From Eubacterium sp. (lineage in GTDB: Bacteria > Bacillota > Clostridia > Lachnospirales > Lachnospiraceae): a DNA stretch of 64,000 nucleotides. Under the pieces are notes generated by a model. The model did no database searches. It was not told the DNA's origin and saw nothing but the letters and a program-made list of their open reading frames with translations. Location of the stretch: the NCBI GenBank assembly GCA_017433615.1, contig JAFRGW010000158.1:43963-107962 (forward strand), given 5' to 3'. The position numbers and the translations under genes are program-made. Below are positions 8,446 to 17,041 of the stretch, piece by piece; position 1 is the first letter of the stretch; the number at the start of each line of letters is the position of its first letter.

Positions 8446-9780
8446 TCACGCATGTTCCTCCCGCACGCTGTCGCTGCCGGCATACAGCCGGATTGCCCAG
8501 TCCGGGACATCTGCGTCATTGTAGGCTTCTTCTGTCCAGAATACAAAGGCGGTATCGTAAGGTGCCGCCTCTTCCGGATAGACGCCGAATCCGTCCGTGA
8601 AATACAAAAGGCCGCGCAGGTTCTGCAGTTCACCCTTCTGCCGGAGTTCCCGCACATACGCGAAGACCGGCCGGAAATCCGTTCCCATACCGCCGCTCAC
8701 TTCAAAGTCTGCGGCATACTGTTCCAGATCCCGCACATCTTCCAGCAGCAGATCTCTCTGAATCTGGTCATCACACTCAATCAGGTGTATATGCACGCGA
8801 TGAAAAAACGTCTCCTGCGATGCGAGAATTGCCGCTGTCTCATTTAAAAAACGCTGTACCAGTTTGGGCCGTGTCGAGCCCGAGGTATCGATCGCGATCA
8901 CCAGCTCATCAATTCCCTTCACTTCCCGGTATTCATTTTCTTCAATCAGCGGCATATTTCCGTACATCTGAATTCCGTAGTTATAATAGCCGTAATCAAA
9001 TCCGTCCGGGTCTACCCGGACTTCTTCGTGGATCGCGGAAAACCTGCGCAGGAATTCCCGGTAATCCGTTTTCTTATCATCGGAAAATGACAGCATCCAC
9101 CCAAGACTTCCGATTGCTTTGTCCGCCTCCTGGCCGGCTCCGTCCAGAAGATCCTGTGTGCTCTTTGCCCGGTTCTCCCAGTCCTGCTCCCGCTCCTTCT
9201 GCGGACTTTCATTCGGCTGCTCCGGACTCTCCTGCTCTTTGTTCATCCGCTCCCAGAAACTGTGGTCATCTCTCTGGAACTCCATCTTCAGCCGGAATTC
9301 CGACTCATAATCACGCGGCTGTTCCGAAAAATACAGATACAGCTTTTCGGCCGTCAGAACATGCACTTCATCCGTCAGTTTCCGATACCAGCTCTCCCGG
9401 AAATCCGAAGGAATCTCCGCCAGCACGGGCGCATCAATGGAATCCAGAATGGCTTCCGCAGCAATATCTGCACAGAGATCAAAAAGCTCCTGATCGCCAA
9501 AGACCCGCTGCGAGAACGGATGGCGGAAGAGGCAGTGTATCAGGATGTGCATGTAAGCCCGCGACAGACGCCGCGGATGCTCGAGAAATTCCGCCATCAG
9601 ATACTGCGGGTTGAAACGGATCATTTCTGCGTCTGTCCCGACTGTGCGGGTAGACAGATCCATCTGGTAACCGAGTGCATCCAGTGCAGGCCCCATAAAG
9701 CGCATGGACAGGTATAATTCCGTGCGGATTTCACTTAAGATCCGGTATCCGATTTCTTCCAGTTCCAGTCGCTGCTGCAT
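8446..9780 (-). CDS. VWA-like domain protein with degenerate metallopeptidase domain (DUF2201 type)
   Basis: 444 residues. The N-terminal half resembles the putative metallopeptidase domain that precedes VWA-like DUF2201 domains, but its zinc motif reads HILIHCLFRH (78-87): both histidines are kept while the catalytic glutamate of HExxH is isoleucine, so proteolysis is unlikely. Residues 180-225 are a charged linker. The C-terminal VWA domain has an intact metal-ion site: DTSGS at 298-302, threonine in GMGTDFRP at 367 and YFTDGFG at 393-399. With the MoxR ATPase encoded next it probably forms a metal-dependent adaptor/chaperone pair, as in RavA-ViaA. Confidence 0.85.
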   Translation of the reverse strand: MQQRLELEEIGYRILSEIRTELYLSMRFMGPALDALGYQMDLSTRTVGTDAEMIRFNPQYLMAEFLEHPRRLSRAYMHILIHCLFRHPFSQRVFGDQELFDLCADIAAEAILDSIDAPVLAEIPSDFRESWYRKLTDEVHVLTAEKLYLYFSEQPRDYESEFRLKMEFQRDDHSFWERMNKEQESPEQPNESPQKEREQDWENRAKSTQDLLDGAGQEADKAIGSLGWMLSFSDDKKTDYREFLRRFSAIHEEVRVDPDGFDYGYYNYGIQMYGNMPLIEENEYREVKGIDELVIAIDTSGSTRPKLVQRFLNETAAILASQETFFHRVHIHLIECDDQIQRDLLLEDVRDLEQYAADFEVSGGMGTDFRPVFAYVRELRQKGELQNLRGLLYFTDGFGVYPEEAAPYDTAFVFWTEEAYNDADVPDWAIRLYAGSDSVREEHA

Positions 9781-9790
9781 TGTTTTGTCT

Positions 9791-9942
9791 CTTTTCTTTT
9801 TTTATCAGATGGTCAGTTACACATTCCATCGCTGACACGCTCATCGCTACTGAACTACTAAGCTCACAAGCTCGCTAAGGGTTCAGTATACGTCGCACAT
9901 AAGTGGGCAAGGCCCGCAAGTGCTCATCGAAATCGCTCATTC
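9791..9942. repeat. Intergenic palindrome cluster between LRR and VWA genes
   Basis: TACTGAAC (about 9849) and GTTCAGTA (about 9882) bracket an imperfect stem, and GTGGGC-AAG-GCCCGC (about 9903-9918) follows. No ORF. Function unknown. Confidence 0.4.
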
Positions 9943-10800
9943 TCACAGTTCGAAACGTACGGGAGCGGCGGGACGGGCCGCAGCCATCAGCATGGCTGTA
10001 AGTTCGGCGGCGTCTGCCTTCGAAGCGAGGCGGATCCCTGTCTGCACTGCTTCGGGGCTGAGGAGTTTCTGGTCCAGCAGATATGCCAGCCAGGTCTGCT
10101 CCCTGCGCAGTACCGTTTCACGCACGGCTTCTTCCGCATTTTCCTGCAGAAACTGCCGGTACTGTTCTGCTTCCGGCTGCTCCAGTGCGTAGGGAAAACA
10201 CAGGCGGTCCATTGATGTCTGCACAGCGGGTCCCGCCTCCTGGTACCGGATCCGGTCAAAGAGACGGTCAAATCCCCGGAAATCAATGCCGGTCCGGCTG
10301 ACGGTCTCACGGTATGAGAAGCCGGCGCCCTCGATATGGATATGGATTGCCCGCGCGCGGGTATCCTCATGGTATTCCGTCAGATAATCCGGAAAGGTAA
10401 GTTTTGCTGTACCATCCGGAAACCTGAGCGTAAAGCGGATCAGCTGATCTGAATCTCCCAGCAGATCCCGCAGTACATTGTAGTGTCCGCCGGTAAGATC
10501 CAGTTCGATTTCCTCCAGATGCCTGCACTGCCCGATCACGCCGTCGTAATAATCACGGATTCCGTCATACAGTCTGATCCTCTCCAGCTGCCGGCAGTCA
10601 TAAAATGCGAACCGCTCCAGCCGCCGCATGCCCGCAGGAAGGCTGACATAGCGCAGCTCCGGACGGTGTGCAAATGCAGAATGTGCGATGCAGGTCACCG
10701 GCTTTCCTTCAATTGTTTCTGGAATCTGCAGCCAGGTGACATCACCGTCATAGCCGGTTACGGCGATTTCCTGATTTCTTATCTCATACAAGATGGACAT
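9943..10800 (-). CDS. Leucine-rich repeat (BspA-like) protein of a MoxR/VWA cassette
   Basis: 285 residues, no signal peptide, so probably cytosolic. Residues 20-100 show BspA/TpLRR-type repeats: WLQIPETIEGKPVTCIAHSAF, LRYVSLPAGMRRLERFAFYDC, LERIRLYDGI, each with the I-P-x-x-I-x-x-I-x-x-x-A-F pattern. The C-terminal half (180-285) is helical, rich in Gln, Glu and Ala, and unlike known domains. AGGTG precedes the ATG. It is the first gene of a probable operon with the VWA protein and MoxR ATPase, so it may act as the substrate- or partner-recognition subunit; this is inference. Confidence 0.75.
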   Translation of the reverse strand: MSILYEIRNQEIAVTGYDGDVTWLQIPETIEGKPVTCIAHSAFAHRPELRYVSLPAGMRRLERFAFYDCRQLERIRLYDGIRDYYDGVIGQCRHLEEIELDLTGGHYNVLRDLLGDSDQLIRFTLRFPDGTAKLTFPDYLTEYHEDTRARAIHIHIEGAGFSYRETVSRTGIDFRGFDRLFDRIRYQEAGPAVQTSMDRLCFPYALEQPEAEQYRQFLQENAEEAVRETVLRREQTWLAYLLDQKLLSPEAVQTGIRLASKADAAELTAMLMAAARPAAPVRFEL

Positions 10801-10887
10801 GTGTTCACCTCATGATTCTTCTGTTCATCAACTCAGCGAGGATACTAAACGAAGGCATGCCGGATCTTCGGCGTTCCCGCTGAGAAT

Positions 10888-10923
10888 GAGCCTCTGGAAG
10901 CTCGCGCGCGATCAGAGATCGCG
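10888..10923 (+). repeat. REP-like element, copy c (short form)
   Basis: GAGCCTCTGGAAGCTCGCG followed by the palindrome CGCGATC AGA GATCGCG (10907-10923). Lies between tsaD and the LRR gene. Confidence 0.6.
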
Positions 10924-10936
10924 ATTGCATCACGAT

Positions 10937-12001
10937 TCAGCGTTCTCCCAACTTCAGATTCGGCACTGCATTCAGATCCCAGCCGCTGCGGGTACCCTTC
11001 AGGTATTCATAATAGGCTGCTGTTCCAATCATCGCTGCATTGTCTGTGCAGAGAACCGGTGACGGATGATAAAATGCAATCCCGCGTTCTGCACACGCCT
11101 GTTCCATTGCCGCGCGCAGTGCGGAGTTGGAAGCGACACCGCCGGCGATTGCGAACTTATTTACCTTGTAATCCGCCGCCGCACGCATCGCAGTATTCAC
11201 CAGATCATCTACGACAGCCGCCTGAAAAGATGCAGCAACGTCTGCCTGATTCCAGGGCGTCTTTGTCATCTCACATTTATTCAGATAATTCAGAACTGCA
11301 GATTTCAGGCCGCTGAAGCTGAAATCATAAGGCCCGGTTTCCTGCGCGCCGCGGGCATATGTCAAAGTCCCACGCCCGGCATGATCAATCTTCGTCCGCG
11401 GAAAATCAATTGCCGCCGGATTGCCTTCCTTTGCGACCCGGTCAATTTTGGGGCCGCCCGGGTAACCCAGTCCGATCGCACGCGCAACCTTATCGTAAGC
11501 CTCTCCGGCTGCATCATCCCGCGTCCGTCCGAGGATCTCAAATTCCCCGTAATCCCTTACGATCACCAGATGGGTATGTCCGCCCGAAATTACCTCACAC
11601 AGAAATGGCGGCTCCAGATCCGGGTGCTCGATATAATTTGCGGAAATATGCCCCTCGATATGATGGACACCGACCAGCGGCAGGTTCTTTGCAAATGCGA
11701 TTGCCTTCGCTTCGGCCACGCCGACGAGCAGCGCCCCGACCAGTCCCGGCCCGTATGTCACGCCTACAGCCGTAATATCATCCAGCGTCATTCCCGCCTC
11801 CTGCAGAGACAGTCTGACCACCTGATTGATCTTCTCAACATGTTTGCGGGATGCAATCTCCGGTACCACACCGCCGTACAGTGCGTGCAGGTCGATCTGC
11901 GAGGAAATTACATTTGACAGCACTGTCCGGCCGTTCTGCACAACTGCGGCCGCTGTCTCATCGCACGAACTCTCAATCGCCAGTATATTTATATTTTCCA
12001 T
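10937..12001 (-). CDS. tsaD: tRNA N6-adenosine threonylcarbamoyltransferase
   Basis: 354 residues, the usual length for TsaD/Gcp/Kae1. It transfers the threonylcarbamoyl group from TC-AMP to A37 of ANN-decoding tRNAs, with TsaB and TsaE, which are not in this window. The ASKHA fold is plain: [12 protein letters not shown] at the start, metal-binding HIEGH at 114-118, SGGHTHLV, the [16 protein letters not shown] segment, and [10 protein letters not shown]. The ATG lies two bases after the rnz stop, with GAGG inside the rnz end, so the two genes are co-transcribed and coupled. Confidence 0.97.
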   Translation of the reverse strand: MENINILAIESSCDETAAAVVQNGRTVLSNVISSQIDLHALYGGVVPEIASRKHVEKINQVVRLSLQEAGMTLDDITAVGVTYGPGLVGALLVGVAEAKAIAFAKNLPLVGVHHIEGHISANYIEHPDLEPPFLCEVISGGHTHLVIVRDYGEFEILGRTRDDAAGEAYDKVARAIGLGYPGGPKIDRVAKEGNPAAIDFPRTKIDHAGRGTLTYARGAQETGPYDFSFSGLKSAVLNYLNKCEMTKTPWNQADVAASFQAAVVDDLVNTAMRAAADYKVNKFAIAGGVASNSALRAAMEQACAERGIAFYHPSPVLCTDNAAMIGTAAYYEYLKGTRSGWDLNAVPNLKLGER

Positions 12002-12003
12002 CT

Positions 12004-12915
12004 CTATTCCTCTGCAAAATCTAATGTCAGTGATTTCCCGTCTTTGCCAAGATATGTCTCCGGAAAAATTGCCTGCAGCTCCTGCAGGTATTGCTTCGGT
12101 TTCGCCATGGACGGCGAAAAATGTGTCAGCCAGAGCTGTCCCGGCTGCGCCTGTACGGCAATCTGCGCCGCTTCCTGCATCATCATATGCCGGTTTTCCT
12201 TCGCGTTGCTCTTCTTTTCCGGGTCGCCGTACATTCCTTCCAGGATAAGCAGATCAGATGCTGCTGCGTGATCTGTGATTGCCGCAACCGGCCGGGTGTC
12301 TGTCACATACGTAACCTTCAGTCCTTTCCTTGCAGGCCCCAGAACAAGATCCGGCGTCAAGATACGGTCCTCCAGTGTTATGGTCTCACCCTTCTGCAGC
12401 GGATTCCAGTACTGCAGCGGGATTTCCTGCTCTTTTGCCCGGACCGGATCAAATTTTCCGCCCCGCAGGATTTCCATCGTATACCCGTAGCAGACAACAT
12501 TGTGACGGACACGGAACGCGGTAATCCGGAAGCCGGCCAGTTCCAATACCTGCTCCGGCTCTGACAGTTCGATCAGATTCACTTCAAAGGGAAGCTCCGG
12601 CGCAATTACCCGAAGCCCGCCGACAACTCTGGAAAGTCCCCGGGGGCCGACCAGCGTCAGCGGTTCTGTCCGGTCGGCATTGGCCATAGCCAGCAGTATG
12701 CCCGGCAGGCCGCTGATATGATCTCCGTGATAATGTGTAAAACAGATCACCTCGATCGGTTTGAAATTCCAGCTGTTCTCCCTCATGGAAATCTGTGTTC
12801 CCTCTCCACAGTCAATCAGGATGCTTTTTCCGTTGCACCTCAATATCAGTGACGTCAGGTAGCGTTTTGGCAGCGGCATCATGCCGCCGGTACCGAGCAA
12901 ACATAAATCAAGCAT
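12004..12915 (-). CDS. rnz: Ribonuclease Z
   Basis: 303 residues, as for the short bacterial RNase Z. It cuts tRNA precursors 3' of the discriminator base, required here since the tRNAs in this window have no encoded CCA. Metallo-beta-lactamase motif HYHGDH at 61-66 (after FT), with DCGEGTQ near 35-41, LILEGMY and a late THFSP histidine segment. GTGAGG precedes the ATG. First gene of the rnz-tsaD pair. Confidence 0.95.
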   Translation of the reverse strand: MLDLCLLGTGGMMPLPKRYLTSLILRCNGKSILIDCGEGTQISMRENSWNFKPIEVICFTHYHGDHISGLPGILLAMANADRTEPLTLVGPRGLSRVVGGLRVIAPELPFEVNLIELSEPEQVLELAGFRITAFRVRHNVVCYGYTMEILRGGKFDPVRAKEQEIPLQYWNPLQKGETITLEDRILTPDLVLGPARKGLKVTYVTDTRPVAAITDHAAASDLLILEGMYGDPEKKSNAKENRHMMMQEAAQIAVQAQPGQLWLTHFSPSMAKPKQYLQELQAIFPETYLGKDGKSLTLDFAEE

Positions 12916-12932
12916 TATTTACCTCACATAAA

Positions 12933-12973
12933 ATATACCATCACCGGGCTTCTGCTTCCCTTTGATGGTATAT
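12933..12973 (-). terminator. Terminator of the DtxR-like gene
   Basis: Perfect 11-bp stem ATATACCATCA (12933-12943) with TGATGGTATAT (12963-12973), followed on the minus strand by TTTTATG. It also lies in the rnz leader. Confidence 0.65.
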
Positions 12974-13013
12974 TCTGACACGTATCTGTAATCTGATACA
13001 TTATTCCGGATGT

Positions 13014-13382
13014 CTATGCATGCCGGCTTACATATTCCTTCAGTTTCTCAAATGTCTCGTCGCTGAACACATGCTCCATACGGCATGCATCCTGATTGGC
13101 AACTTCCGGGTCAACACCGATGTCGATCAGGAAGTTACACAGAAACTCATGCCGTGCAAGTACTTCTGAGGCTTCTTCCATACCTTTGTCTGTAAGAACC
13201 AGCTCGCCATGGTCTTCCCGGATCACATAGCCTTCTTCGATCAGCTTCGAAACTGCGATACTGACGCTCGGTTTTGAAAAGCCGAGATGCCGGGCCACGT
13301 CAACCGACCGGCAGCTCCCATGCATCTTGCGCAGAAGCAGGATCGCTTCGATATAGTCTTCTTTCGACTGATTTCTCACCAT
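13014..13382 (-). CDS. DtxR-family metal-dependent regulator (iron type)
   Basis: 122 residues: a winged helix (1-70) and the dimerisation/metal domain, without the C-terminal SH3-like domain of DtxR, so it is the short MntR-like form. The ligand region reads NQDACRMEHVFSD with C100, E103 and H104, plus H78; a cysteine at this place is typical of iron sensors (DtxR, IdeR), while MntR has a glutamate. It probably represses metal uptake genes when iron is plentiful, but none lies nearby. Its own promoter and a structured leader with an intrinsic terminator suggest control of the regulator itself. Confidence 0.88.
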   Translation of the reverse strand: MVRNQSKEDYIEAILLLRKMHGSCRSVDVARHLGFSKPSVSIAVSKLIEEGYVIREDHGELVLTDKGMEEASEVLARHEFLCNFLIDIGVDPEVANQDACRMEHVFSDETFEKLKEYVSRHA

Positions 13383-13532
13383 AGTAAAAACCTTCTCCTT
13401 CTATACGAAAAAGAAAATGGAGCATCCTCCATTTTGACATCGCTTGCTGCTGTCCGGACGTCTTGTTATCTTCTGCAGGACGCAGTCACATTCCCCCGAT
13501 TGTGATGCTTCCCTTTGCTGTCTGCCCGGACA
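13383..13532 (-). promoter_or_regulatory. Structured leader with intrinsic terminator upstream of the DtxR-like gene
   Basis: From the predicted start near 13531 the RNA opens with TGTCCGG, which pairs with CCGGACA (plus-strand 13526-13532 with 13451-13457), closing a domain of about 80 bases. Inside, TCACA/TGTGA forms a hairpin around a G-rich loop (13486-13505). A second hairpin, AAAATGGAG-GATG-CTCCATTTT (13414-13435), runs into CTTTTT and ends about 25 bases before the AAGGAG. This is the architecture of a riboswitch or attenuator; I do not recognise the family. Confidence 0.5.
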
Positions 13533-13537
13533 ATGAC

Positions 13538-13566
13538 ATTATACGTGAATGTCAGATTAAAGTCAA
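13538..13566 (-). promoter_or_regulatory. Promoter of the DtxR-like gene
   Basis: Reverse strand TTGACT (13561-13566), 17-base spacer, TATAAT (13538-13543). Predicted start about 13531, giving a leader of about 149 bases. Confidence 0.8.
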
Positions 13567-13612
13567 CGCGGCGGAAAATACTTCGTTCACTAACTTTTAA
13601 CAGATATCCCGC

Positions 13613-13640
13613 TTGACAATTAAACAACAAATGATATAAT
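13613..13640 (+). promoter_or_regulatory. Promoter of the CIRCE-controlled lon gene
   Basis: TTGACA (13613-13618), 16-base spacer, TATAAT (13635-13640). Confidence 0.85.
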
Positions 13641-13655
13641 TTGCTTAACTGCGGA

Positions 13656-13682
13656 TCAGCACTCGTTTCTGTTGAGTGCTAA
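13656..13682 (+). promoter_or_regulatory. CIRCE element (HrcA operator)
   Basis: TCAGCACTC, nine-base spacer, GAGTGCTAA. Consensus CIRCE is TTAGCACTC-N9-GAGTGCTAA; only one base of the left arm differs. It lies just after the transcription start, the standard place for HrcA repression, so this lon should be heat-induced together with groE and dnaK. Confidence 0.92.
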
Positions 13683-13714
13683 CAAATGTAGATGATATAG
13701 ATTGAGGAACACTT

Positions 13715-16213
13715 ATGAACGAATTGAAAAGTTATATGATCATACCAATGTACGACACGATCGTCCTGCCGGACGTCGAGTATCAGTTCGGCTCGGACGA
13801 CTTTACTGAAGAAGAGAAAAGCCGCATCAAAATTGACGGCAACAAGGCCATTCTGCTTCCGATGAAGGAGCCGAAGGAACGCTCTGAGATGAAGCTGGAT
13901 GACTTCTACGGACTCGGTGTACTGGCGGATGTTCTGGAGATTCTTGAGACGAACATCGGCACCCGTGTCCATGTCCACACACGCGAAAAGGTGAAAGTGC
14001 TTGATTTCCACGCGACAGAGGAAATTCTGGAAGGATCCTGGAAGCCGCAGGAGGAAATCGTCGATATCAATGCCGACGGCGAGAAAGCACTGCTCGATCA
14101 GATCAAGGAAGTGACACTGGATATTTCCCAGCACATTCAGGGCGGCAACCTGGTGCAGAACTATATCAAGGCAATCAGTTCCATCTCCGACTATGCGGCG
14201 ATGTTCTGCCAGTTCTATGGCATGACGCCCGATGAAAAATACGCGCTTCTGGAGACCGACTCCCTGAAACAGCGCGGTCTGCTGGTACATGAGGCGCTGC
14301 TGCGTTTCAAGGGAACCATTGATCTGCAGGTTGATCTGAACAAGCGTTATAACGACACCGAGGGCAATCTCTATAAGAAAGCTGCGATCCAGAAGCAGAT
14401 CGGTCTTCTGCAGGACGAACTGGATTCCATGGATCCGGAAACGGCTTCTACAGAAAATGAGTATAAGCAGAAAATCGAGGCTTCCGGCATGCCCGAGGAA
14501 GCCCGCAAGGAAGTCGACCGCGTTCTCAAACGGTATCTGCAGTCGCAGCCGAATGATCCCGAGCGCAGTTCCATGGAGAACTATCTGGACTTCGTCACGG
14601 CTCTGCAGTGGAAACTGGATGAGATTCCGCCGGTCGACCTGAAGAAAGCGAAAAAAGTGCTGGACCGCGATCACTACGGTCTTGAGAAAATCAAAGAACG
14701 CATGCTGCAGCAGATTGCCGTTATGACCTTAAAGCAGAACCAGGGCGGATCGATCCTGCTGCTGGTCGGTGCGCCCGGTACCGGCAAAACAAGTCTCGGC
14801 AAGAGTGTCGCAGAAGCACTCGGCAGAAAGTATGTCCGCGTCAGCCTCGGCGGCATCCGGGACGAAGCTGAGATCCGCGGTCACCGGCGTACTTACGTCG
14901 GTGCAATGCCGGGCCGCATCATGGACGGCATCAAGCGCTCCGGCGCAATGAATCCGGTCGTCGTCCTTGACGAAGTTGACAAGCTTGCGCGCGGATTTGA
15001 AGGGGATCCGGCGAGTGCCCTTCTGGAGGTTCTCGACCCCGAGCAGAATAATACCTTTACCGATCATTACATGAACATTCCTTATGATCTGTCGAATGTA
15101 TTTTTCATCTGCACAGCAAATACTTATGACACAATCCCGCAGCCGCTCCTTGACCGTATGGAAATGATTCAGCTGCCGGGTTACACACCGATTGAAAAGC
15201 TGCAGATTGCGAAAAAACACCTGCTGCCGCGCGCACTGGAAGATGCCGGCATCGACAAAAAGCAGCTTCGCGTCACAGATGGTGCAATCCGGCGGATCAT
15301 CAATGAATACACGATGGAATCCGGCGTCCGCGGTCTGAAAAAGCAGCTGGATATTCTCTGCAGGAAAACTGCCGCAAAGATCGTCGAACAGCTTTCCGAG
15401 ACGGAAGCTGCCACCAGAAAAGCACAGGCTGCCGCCGCAGAGGCCGCAGAAGCTGCAGAGACTGCTGCCGCCAATCCGGATGATCCGTCCGCTGCAAATG
15501 ACAGTGCCGCAGCACAGGAAGCAAGTGAAAATACACCGCTTCCGATTGCAAAAGAGCTGCGTATCACGGTCCGCGAGAAGAACATTCCGGAATTTCTCGG
15601 CAACAAGGGAATTCTGCACGACAGGATTCTGAAACACTGCCCGCCGGGTGTCGCGACAGGCCTTGCCTGGACGATGGCAGGCGGCGAGATCCTCTTTATT
15701 GAAACAACCTTTATGAAAGGCAGCGGCAATATTATTCTGACCGGTCAGCTCGGCGATGTCATGAAAGAGTCTGCAACCATCGCACTCAGCCTGGTCAAAT
15801 CGCTGTTTGTCAGCGACAATATTGATTTCAACGATAAAGACATTCACATCCATGTGCCGGACGGCGCGGTTCCGAAGGATGGCCCTTCGGCAGGTGTCAC
15901 AATGTTTACCGCTCTGGTCTCACTCGTGACCGGAAAATCCGTCCAGAATGACCTTGCCATGACCGGTGAAATTTCCCTGCGCGGACAGGTTCTGCCGATC
16001 GGCGGTCTGCCCGAGAAACTGATGGCCGCACAGCGCGCAGGTGTCAAGAAAGTCCTCATCCCGAAGGACAACGTGCGCGATCTGGAAGATGTGGCCAAAG
16101 AAGTGCGCGACACACTGGAAATTGTACCGGTCAGCACCGTGCAGGACGTGATCGATCACGCACTGCATACCAAACTGCCGAAACGGAAACACCTGTCGGC
16201 CGCAAAAGAATGA
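13715..16213 (+). CDS. lon: Lon protease, first paralogue (CIRCE-controlled)
   Basis: 832 residues: N-terminal LON substrate domain, AAA+ module with Walker A GAPGTGKTS near 351-358 and the Lon hallmark RGHRRTYVGAMPGRI, then the protease domain with the Ser of DGPSAGVTM near 725 and the Lys near 768. An alanine-rich segment of about 45 residues (around 562-608), almost only A, E, T and D, is inserted between the AAA lid and the protease domain and is absent from the second Lon (43129-45444). ATP-dependent cytosolic degradation of misfolded proteins. It stands alone with its own HrcA-controlled promoter and a terminator. Confidence 0.95.
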   Translation: MNELKSYMIIPMYDTIVLPDVEYQFGSDDFTEEEKSRIKIDGNKAILLPMKEPKERSEMKLDDFYGLGVLADVLEILETNIGTRVHVHTREKVKVLDFHATEEILEGSWKPQEEIVDINADGEKALLDQIKEVTLDISQHIQGGNLVQNYIKAISSISDYAAMFCQFYGMTPDEKYALLETDSLKQRGLLVHEALLRFKGTIDLQVDLNKRYNDTEGNLYKKAAIQKQIGLLQDELDSMDPETASTENEYKQKIEASGMPEEARKEVDRVLKRYLQSQPNDPERSSMENYLDFVTALQWKLDEIPPVDLKKAKKVLDRDHYGLEKIKERMLQQIAVMTLKQNQGGSILLLVGAPGTGKTSLGKSVAEALGRKYVRVSLGGIRDEAEIRGHRRTYVGAMPGRIMDGIKRSGAMNPVVVLDEVDKLARGFEGDPASALLEVLDPEQNNTFTDHYMNIPYDLSNVFFICTANTYDTIPQPLLDRMEMIQLPGYTPIEKLQIAKKHLLPRALEDAGIDKKQLRVTDGAIRRIINEYTMESGVRGLKKQLDILCRKTAAKIVEQLSETEAATRKAQAAAAEAAEAAETAAANPDDPSAANDSAAAQEASENTPLPIAKELRITVREKNIPEFLGNKGILHDRILKHCPPGVATGLAWTMAGGEILFIETTFMKGSGNIILTGQLGDVMKESATIALSLVKSLFVSDNIDFNDKDIHIHVPDGAVPKDGPSAGVTMFTALVSLVTGKSVQNDLAMTGEISLRGQVLPIGGLPEKLMAAQRAGVKKVLIPKDNVRDLEDVAKEVRDTLEIVPVSTVQDVIDHALHTKLPKRKHLSAAKE

Positions 16214-16219
16214 ATGACT

Positions 16220-16258
16220 GGACTGGCGCATAAAGCACTTTCATGCACCAGTCCTTTT
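16220..16258 (+). terminator. Terminator after lon
   Basis: GGACTGG (16220-16226) with CCAGTCC (16248-16254), inner GCAT/ATGC pairing, then TTTT. Confidence 0.75.
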
Positions 16259-16274
16259 GTATTGGAGGACATAA

Positions 16275-17012
16275 ATGGAACGTTATGAGAAGGTGATTGA
16301 GCCGGTCGCATTTATACGATCGGATTTTCCGGAGAAGTTCGGGATTCCGCGGCAGAGCGGACTCGCGCGTACGCAGGCGGAGATTGTGTTTGCGCACGGG
16401 TTTGAAAATCCGGAGGCTGTCCGCGGGCTGGAGGATTTTTCTTATATCTGGCTGATCTGGGGTTTTTCCGCAAATGAGAACTGCAGCGGCAGTACAGCCG
16501 CAGAAGTAAAGAACGCTTCTGTGGCATGGAAGGCTACTGTGCGGCCGCCGCGGCTCGGCGGAAACACGCGTGTCGGTGTTTTTGCATCCCGCTCTCCCTT
16601 CCGGCCGAACGGACTCGGCCTGTCGAGTGTGCGGCTGGTCCGTGTTGAGATCAGGGAAAATGGTCCTGTCCTTACGGTAGAAGGTGCCGACCTCATGGAC
16701 GGTACACCGATCTATGATGTCAAACCCTATATTCCGTACGCCGACGCGCATCCGGAGGCAGACGGCGGATTTACCGACCGCGTCCCGCGCAGAACCCTGA
16801 CCGTGAACTGCCCGCCGGATCTGCTTGCAAATATCCCTGCCGCAAAACAGAACGGATTGCTGGATCTGCTCTCGCAGGATCCACGTCCTTCCTATCAGCA
16901 TGACCCGGACCGCATCTATGGCTTGAGTTATGCCGGATATTCTGTTAAATTTACTGTTGCAGATAACATACTCACCGTGCGGGATATTTTCCCGCTCACA
17001 GAGCAGCAGTAA
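16275..17012 (+). CDS. trmO: tRNA (adenine(37)-N6)-methyltransferase TrmO
   Basis: 245 residues. TrmO (YaeB/TsaA, UPF0066) methylates t6A37 of tRNA-Thr to m6t6A using SAM. The family signature SPFRPNGLGLSSVRLV is at about residues 108-123, after EDFSYIWLIWGF and ATVRPPRLGG; the DGTPIYDVKPYIPYAD segment is the second hallmark. ATTGGAGG precedes the ATG. It follows the lon terminator and is followed at once by a TtcA-like gene. Its substrate is made by TsaD, encoded 4 kb upstream on the other strand. Confidence 0.93.
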   Translation: MERYEKVIEPVAFIRSDFPEKFGIPRQSGLARTQAEIVFAHGFENPEAVRGLEDFSYIWLIWGFSANENCSGSTAAEVKNASVAWKATVRPPRLGGNTRVGVFASRSPFRPNGLGLSSVRLVRVEIRENGPVLTVEGADLMDGTPIYDVKPYIPYADAHPEADGGFTDRVPRRTLTVNCPPDLLANIPAAKQNGLLDLLSQDPRPSYQHDPDRIYGLSYAGYSVKFTVADNILTVRDIFPLTEQQ

Positions 17013-17041
17013 ATCCATTCAGACAGGTTGTATGTAGTTAT

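Noticed and set aside
13679-14674. Minus-strand ORF of 331 codons opposite the CIRCE-controlled lon
   Set aside because: Antisense to well-conserved Lon sequence, crosses the CIRCE element, no ribosome site.
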